Of a stretch of DNA of 64,000 bases, positions 60,095 through 64,000 are shown one piece after another. A program made the position numbers and the translations under genes. The DNA is from Fimenecus sp051881435 (GTDB lineage: Bacteria > Bacillota > Clostridia > Oscillospirales > Acutalibacteraceae): contig JBJEPW010000001.1 in the NCBI GenBank assembly GCA_051881435.1, positions 5,178 to 69,177 of the forward strand. The letters are read 5' to 3'. The notes under the pieces are model-generated. The model was not told the DNA's origin. It searched no databases and saw nothing but the letters and a program-made list of their open reading frames with translations. Numbering within the stretch: position 1 is the stretch's first letter; every line of letters starts with the position of its first letter.

Positions 60095-62806
60095 ATGTCC
60101 AAGGAACTTGAAAAACAGTATAATCCTAAAAATGTTGAAGAAAGGCTTTATAAAACCTGGCTCGACAACAAATATTTCCACGCTAAGCGTGAGGAAGGCA
60201 AAAAAACATATACCATCGTGATTCCGCCCCCAAACATCACGGGACAGCTTCATATGGGACATGCCCTTGATAATACCTTGCAGGATATTTTAATCCGCTA
60301 TCACCGCATGGCGGGGTATGATACACTGTGGCTCCCCGGTACTGACCATGCGTCTATCGCCACCGAGGCAAAAATCGTGGAGGCAATGCGAAAAGAAGGC
60401 GTTACAAAAGAAGATTTGGGGCGTGAAAAATTCTTGGAGCGTGCTTGGGATTGGAAAGCTCAGTACGGCGGCAGAATTATTGAACAGCTCAAGAAAATGG
60501 GCTCCTCCTGCGATTGGGACAGAGAGCGCTTTACTCTTGACGAGGGCTGCAGCAAAGCGGTTAACGAGGTATTTTGCCGTCTTTATGAAAAGGATTTGAT
60601 TTACAGGGGCAACCGTATGGTAAACTGGTGCCCTTGCTGTAACACATCCATATCCGACGCAGAGGTTGAATATGATGAAAAAGAGGGCAATTTCTGGCAT
60701 CTTCTTTATACCGTTAAAGAAACGGGAGAACAGCTTGAGCTTGCTACAACCCGTCCCGAAACTATGCTGGGCGATACGGCGGTTGCCATTAACGCAGAGG
60801 ACGAAAGATATAAGCATCTGCACGGCTGTCATGTAATACTGCCCTTGCTCAATAAGGAAATCCCCATTGTTTGCGATGAACACGCAGATATGACAAAGGG
60901 TACAGGCGTTGTTAAGATTACTCCCGCCCATGACCCTAACGACTTCGAGGTAGGGCAAAGACACAATCTTCCCATTGTCCGCACATTCACCTATGACGGT
61001 CACCTTACAGGTGCCGAGGATAAACGAATTGCCGATGAACTTATTGCAAGCGGCAGAGCGGCGGAAAATGAGCCCGAAGTTCTCGATTGCGGTAAATACG
61101 CAGGTATGACCACCATGGAAGCAAGAAAGGCCATACTTGAAGACCTTAAAGCAGGCGGCTATATTAAGGAAATCGAACCCTTAAAGCACGAAGTAGGCAC
61201 TTGCTACCGTTGCCACAGCACAATCGAGCCCATGGTTTCCAAGCAATGGTTTGTTCGTATGGTTCCCCTTGCAAAGCCTGCTATTGAGGCGGTGGAAAAG
61301 GGCGAAATTAAATTTATTCCCGAAAGATTTACAAAGAACTATCTGAATTGGATGAACGGTACTCGTGATTGGTGTATTTCCCGTCAGCTTTGGTGGGGAC
61401 ACAGAATCCCTGCATGGTACTGTGAGGATTGCGGCGAAATGGTTGTTTCCAAAGAGCATTTAACCGCTTGTCCCAAGTGCGGCAGTACGAATTTCGTTCA
61501 GGACGAGGACACCCTTGATACATGGTTCTCATCGGCCTTGTGGCCCTTCTCCACGCTCGGCTGGCCCGAAGAAACAGAGGATTTAAAGCATTATTATCCC
61601 ACAAATACCCTTGTAACAGGCTACGATATTATCGGCTTCTGGGTTTCCCGTATGATTTTCTCCGCTCTGGAATATACAGGCAAAGTGCCCTTTGATACAG
61701 TGCTTATCCACGGACTTGTCCGTGACGCACAGGGCAGAAAAATGTCAAAATCCTTGGGTAACGGTATTGACCCGTTGGAGATTATCGACAAATACGGAGC
61801 AGACGCTTTACGCTTTACACTTGCCACGGGCAACAGTCCCGGAAACGATATGCGTTTCTCCGATGAAAAAGTGGAAGCCAGCCGTAACTTCGCCAACAAG
61901 ATTTGGAATGCGGCACGGTTTATCTTAATGAATCTCGGTGAAAATGAGCCTGCACCCTATATCCCCGAAAATCTTGCTCTTGAAGATAAGTGGATTTTGA
62001 GCAAGTACAATGAGCTTGTAAAGGGAGTTACCGAGTCTCTCGAAAAATATGAATTGGGTATGGCGGTACAAAAGCTTTACGATTTCATTTGGGACGTGTT
62101 CTGTGATTGGTATATTGAAATCGCCAAAATCAGACTTTCTTCTGAAGATGAAGAGCTTAAAAGGTGTGCAAAGGCGGTTCTCGTTTATGTAATGTCCAAC
62201 ACATTAAAGCTTCTGCACCCGTTTATGCCTTTCATTACCGAGGAAATCTGGCAAACGCTCCCACATGACGGCGAAAGCATAATGATTTCCGCTTGGCCCG
62301 AATATAGCGATAAGCTTGTATTCCTTAACGAAGAGGCTGATATGGAAAAAATTATGACCGCTGTTAAGGCAGTACGCAACCGCCGTGCGGAAATGAATGT
62401 TCCCCCATCAAAGAAAGCACAGCTCAATATCGTAACAAAGGATACAGAGCTGTTCGCAGACGGTGCAAAATACTTTGTACGCCTTGCTTCTGCCTCCGAA
62501 ATCGGCGTTTCCGAAACGGAAAGCGTGTTTAATCTTGAAGGAGCGGTAAGCGTTGTTACCGAGGCGGCAACAATTTATATTCCCGTGGATGAGCTTGTGG
62601 ATTTCAAGGCAGAGCTTGAAAGACTCCAGAAGGAAAAGAAAGCCGTTTTAAAGGAAATCGACTTCTTGAATTCAAAGCTCAATAACGCAAACTTCGTTGC
62701 CAAAGCGCCGGAAGCCGTTGTAAACGGCCAGCGCGAAAACCTCGCAAAGCAAACCGAAAAACTCAAAATGCTTGAAGAGAGCATAGCAAAAATTACAAAT
62801 AAATAA
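60095..62806 (+). CDS. valS: valyl-tRNA synthetase
   Basis: A 903-residue class I synthetase. PPPNITGQLHMGHALDNTLQD has the HMGH form of HIGH; TRPETMLGDTAVAINAED is in the editing (CP1) domain that removes mischarged Thr; NWCPCCNTSISDAEVEY, GRKMSKSLGNGIDPLE (KMSKS), and the C-terminal coiled coil (about 835-900) are typical of ValRS. ATG 60095 follows GGGAGG; the frame is open back into the RAYT end. Expression should rise when tRNA-Val is uncharged through the T-box upstream, with the RAYT gene in between. Confidence 0.97.
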   Translation: MSKELEKQYNPKNVEERLYKTWLDNKYFHAKREEGKKTYTIVIPPPNITGQLHMGHALDNTLQDILIRYHRMAGYDTLWLPGTDHASIATEAKIVEAMRKEGVTKEDLGREKFLERAWDWKAQYGGRIIEQLKKMGSSCDWDRERFTLDEGCSKAVNEVFCRLYEKDLIYRGNRMVNWCPCCNTSISDAEVEYDEKEGNFWHLLYTVKETGEQLELATTRPETMLGDTAVAINAEDERYKHLHGCHVILPLLNKEIPIVCDEHADMTKGTGVVKITPAHDPNDFEVGQRHNLPIVRTFTYDGHLTGAEDKRIADELIASGRAAENEPEVLDCGKYAGMTTMEARKAILEDLKAGGYIKEIEPLKHEVGTCYRCHSTIEPMVSKQWFVRMVPLAKPAIEAVEKGEIKFIPERFTKNYLNWMNGTRDWCISRQLWWGHRIPAWYCEDCGEMVVSKEHLTACPKCGSTNFVQDEDTLDTWFSSALWPFSTLGWPEETEDLKHYYPTNTLVTGYDIIGFWVSRMIFSALEYTGKVPFDTVLIHGLVRDAQGRKMSKSLGNGIDPLEIIDKYGADALRFTLATGNSPGNDMRFSDEKVEASRNFANKIWNAARFILMNLGENEPAPYIPENLALEDKWILSKYNELVKGVTESLEKYELGMAVQKLYDFIWDVFCDWYIEIAKIRLSSEDEELKRCAKAVLVYVMSNTLKLLHPFMPFITEEIWQTLPHDGESIMISAWPEYSDKLVFLNEEADMEKIMTAVKAVRNRRAEMNVPPSKKAQLNIVTKDTELFADGAKYFVRLASASEIGVSETESVFNLEGAVSVVTEAATIYIPVDELVDFKAELERLQKEKKAVLKEIDFLNSKLNNANFVAKAPEAVVNGQRENLAKQTEKLKMLEESIAKITNK

Positions 62807-62821
62807 AATGATACGGAAATG

Positions 62822-62857
62822 CCTTCCCCTTGAGGGGAAGGTGTCACCGTAGGTGAC
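62822..62857 (+). repeat. pair of adjacent hairpins after valS
   Basis: CCTTCCCC (62822-62829) pairs with GGGGAAGG (62834-62841), and GTCACC (62843-62848) with GGTGAC (62852-62857). This double-hairpin type is a dispersed intergenic repeat in gut Clostridia by recollection; a search is needed to confirm. No T-run follows, so it is not a clear valS terminator. Confidence 0.6.
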
Positions 62858-62902
62858 GGATGAGGTGTTTATATGAATAAAACCAATAATCCAAAACTAA
62901 CA

Positions 62903-62926
62903 GTAGGGCGGGGGCTTGCTCCCGCC
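62903..62926 (+). repeat. REP-like palindrome with GTAG head, downstream of valS
   Basis: GTAG plus GGCGGGGGC, TT, GCTCCCGCC: the same element as in the RAYT gene apart from one base in the 3' stem, which still gives a G-T pair. The same orientation as the copy at 59673. Confidence 0.78.
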
Positions 62927-62963
62927 GTTACCTTTTTACAAAACTATAATAATTGCAAATATT

Positions 62964-62989
62964 GTAGGGGCGGGTCTCTGTGCCCGCCC
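62964..62989 (+). repeat. variant REP-like palindrome with longer loop
   Basis: GTAG followed by GGGCGGG, an eight-base loop (TCTCTGTG) and CCCGCCC. It keeps the GTAG head and GC-rich stem of the RAYT-associated elements but belongs to a different subtype. Confidence 0.65.
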
Positions 62990-63027
62990 GAAATATTTGA
63001 ACAAAAGAAAACGATTTTGATAATTGT

Positions 63028-63049
63028 CAATATCCAAATTTGGACATTG
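63028..63049. promoter_or_regulatory. probable operator of the XRE regulator
   Basis: A dyad centred between 63038 and 63039: TCCAAATTTGGA is perfect, and symmetry continues to 63028/63049 with one mismatch. It runs into the -35 hexamer, so a repressor bound here would block the promoter. Autoregulation is inferred. Confidence 0.6.
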
Positions 63050-63075
63050 TCATAACATGAACCAAACATTATAAT
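63047..63075 (+). promoter_or_regulatory. promoter of the XRE regulator gene
   Basis: TTGTCA (63047-63052), a 17-base spacer and TATAAT (63070-63075). The start of transcription would fall near 63082, leaving only about 14 bases before the ATG, with AGGAG just at the 5' end. Confidence 0.75.
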
Positions 63076-63095
63076 TGGAAGTAGGAGAAATAATT

Positions 63096-63578
63096 ATGAG
63101 TACAGATACATTTGCTTATAGATTAAAAACAAGAAGAGAGGAGCTGAATTATTCGCGTAAGGGTTTAGCAGAAGAGTCAAATATACCTGAAAACACCATT
63201 AGAAATCTTGAAAGTGGCAAAACAAAATTTCCAAGAGCAGATACGCTTTTTATGTTATCTGATATTTTAGATATTTCTCCGCAATATTTATTATATGGAG
63301 GTTCTAAAATGAATGCTTATACAGACAGTATTATTAAAGAAATGGCAAACTTAAGTTATGATCAGATTAATGAAATCAAAGAAACAGACAAATCGAATGT
63401 TGCAGTACCTAAATTAGCAAACGCTACGGCAATAAAAGAGGTTAAAAAAATATGGGATAGTCGAAACATCTTTACTGGCAATAAAACTGGTATCGCTTAT
63501 GAACCTTATGTTCAAGATGCAGTATACAAATATTGTCAAAACAGAAAGTATTTTAAGAAGAAATTTAATTTAGAATAA
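63096..63578 (+). CDS. XRE-family helix-turn-helix regulator
   Basis: A 160-residue protein with an N-terminal HTH of the Cro/C1 type (about 4-65): FAYRLKTRREELNYSRKGLAEESNIPENTIRNLESGKTKFPRADTLFMLSDIL. The C-terminal 90 residues are of unknown type. ATG 63096 has TAGGAG upstream; TTG 63075 lies in the promoter. A dyad at 63028-63049 suggests self-repression. Both this gene and the next are much more AT-rich than valS, a sign of recent acquisition. It follows the repeat-rich gap and could belong to a mobile unit continuing past the window. Confidence 0.85.
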   Translation: MSTDTFAYRLKTRREELNYSRKGLAEESNIPENTIRNLESGKTKFPRADTLFMLSDILDISPQYLLYGGSKMNAYTDSIIKEMANLSYDQINEIKETDKSNVAVPKLANATAIKEVKKIWDSRNIFTGNKTGIAYEPYVQDAVYKYCQNRKYFKKKFNLE

Positions 63579-63579
63579 C

Positions 63580-63912
63580 ATGAAAATATTAAGAAAATTT
63601 ATAGTTGTTTATGATAAGTCAACATCTAAAAATAACTTGATAGAACATCAATTAACTTGGCGCAAGAAATATTTATTACAACTTGGTATTTTGATTATTT
63701 ATAAAAATAGCCTTGGTCAAAGAGTCAAGTGGCATCCAATTGAGGATGGTGTAGTGAATCAAAAAAGAGGTTATATAACAAGCAAAGATGATTACATAGT
63801 TGATGAAAGCAATAAATCCATAGAAGTTTTTACAGAGAATAGTTCTTACTCATATACTATAATTAAAGAAATAGATGTTGATTTCAATTTGTTCAATGTT
63901 ATAGAATTTTAA
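63580..63912 (+). CDS. hypothetical protein of 110 residues
   Basis: Not recognised. ATG 63580 lies one base after the XRE stop, with no ribosome-binding site of its own, so translation is probably coupled. The protein starts with a basic stretch (MKILRKFIVVYDKSTSKNN), contains WRKKYLLQLGILIIYKNSLGQ, and ends acidic and beta-rich (VDFNLFNVIEF). There is no signal peptide, clear membrane helix or known motif. Low GC like its partner. It could be a partner, target or toxin-like product controlled by the XRE protein, but nothing in the sequence shows this. Confidence 0.55.
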   Translation: MKILRKFIVVYDKSTSKNNLIEHQLTWRKKYLLQLGILIIYKNSLGQRVKWHPIEDGVVNQKRGYITSKDDYIVDESNKSIEVFTENSSYSYTIIKEIDVDFNLFNVIEF

Positions 63913-64000
63913 TTTTGGGGCAACTAATCACGTGCGGGCACTTAAGCTGTATAGTGTAATAACATAGTAAACAGGAGTGTAAGGACATAGTATACAGTTT

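Noticed and set aside
62822..62989. CRISPR-like array
   Set aside because: The repeats are self-complementary, of differing length and sequence, and without regular spacers; no cas gene is present.
62873..63055. 60-codon open frame after valS with a GAGGTG-ATG-like start
   Set aside because: It reads through two REP-like palindromes (VGRGLAPA) and intergenic repeats; the apparent ribosome-binding site is part of the repeat tail. No protein-like composition.

Overview
The window looks like a chromosomal segment of a low-to-mid-GC, Gram-positive, probably anaerobic gut Clostridia (Oscillospirales/Ruminococcaceae-like). The grounds are the order pyrH-frr-uppS-cdsA-dxr-rseP-ispG-polC, a PolC-type replicase, a tRNA-sensing T-box leader in front of valS, a short HisG with HisZ, a DUF4364 protein, near-consensus sigma-A promoters, strong GGAGG ribosome-binding sites, and GC-rich palindromic intergenic repeats. 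The species is not identified. No rRNA, tRNA or CRISPR array was seen.

Layout. 1-1.34 kb: the end of an unknown gene, then rpsF-ssb-rpsR with a promoter, a possible autoregulatory leader and a terminator. 1.39-24.8 kb: a large, same-strand exopolysaccharide/capsule operon. It encodes an initiating phosphoglycosyl transferase, an aldolase plus 2-hydroxyacid dehydrogenase, a TviB/TviC-like pair for an acidic amino sugar interrupted by an AT-rich deacetylase-formyltransferase cassette, seven glycosyltransferases, three tandem EpsG-like polymerases, a flippase, the CapE/F/G (UDP-L-FucNAc) set, and a NimA-like flavin-binding protein. 24.7-25.0 kb: a nested inverted-repeat element. 25.0-27.6 kb, minus strand: a GH18-like protein and a NahK-like sugar kinase.

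27.7-37.8 kb: pyrH, frr, uppS, cdsA, dxr, rseP, ispG, polC (nucleotides, ribosome recycling, lipid carrier, phospholipid, isoprenoid, intramembrane proteolysis, replication). PolC lacks its usual inserted proofreading exonuclease. 37.8-44.1 kb: hisZGDCBAIE without hisH and hisF, then an M20 peptidase. 45.6-47.3 kb: uxaC on the minus strand, flanked by two copies of a 16-bp promoter segment; the left copy drives a short candidate RNA. 47.3-48.1 kb: yebC.

48.1-57.2 kb: a second surface-glycan cluster with three glycosyltransferases (one WbuB-like), LicD, TagD, a Wzy polymerase, a Wzz-like co-polymerase, a degenerate CpsD-like partner, and a second flippase. It has no initiating transferase or sugar-nucleotide genes, so it may depend on the first cluster, for example for UDP-L-FucNAc. 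57.2-59.3 kb: a HAD phosphatase, DUF4364 and ComF.

59.3-62.8 kb: a valine T-box leader, then a REP-associated tyrosine transposase (RAYT), then valS. The RAYT gene carries two GTAG-headed REP-like palindromes in frame inside its own coding sequence, and two similar elements lie just beyond valS. 63.0-63.9 kb: an AT-rich XRE regulator with a visible operator-promoter, and an unknown small gene. Of everything here, the RAYT/REP arrangement under T-box control, the exonuclease-less PolC, the triple EpsG array, the deacetylase-formyltransferase cassette and the inactive CpsD-like protein most deserve a second look.
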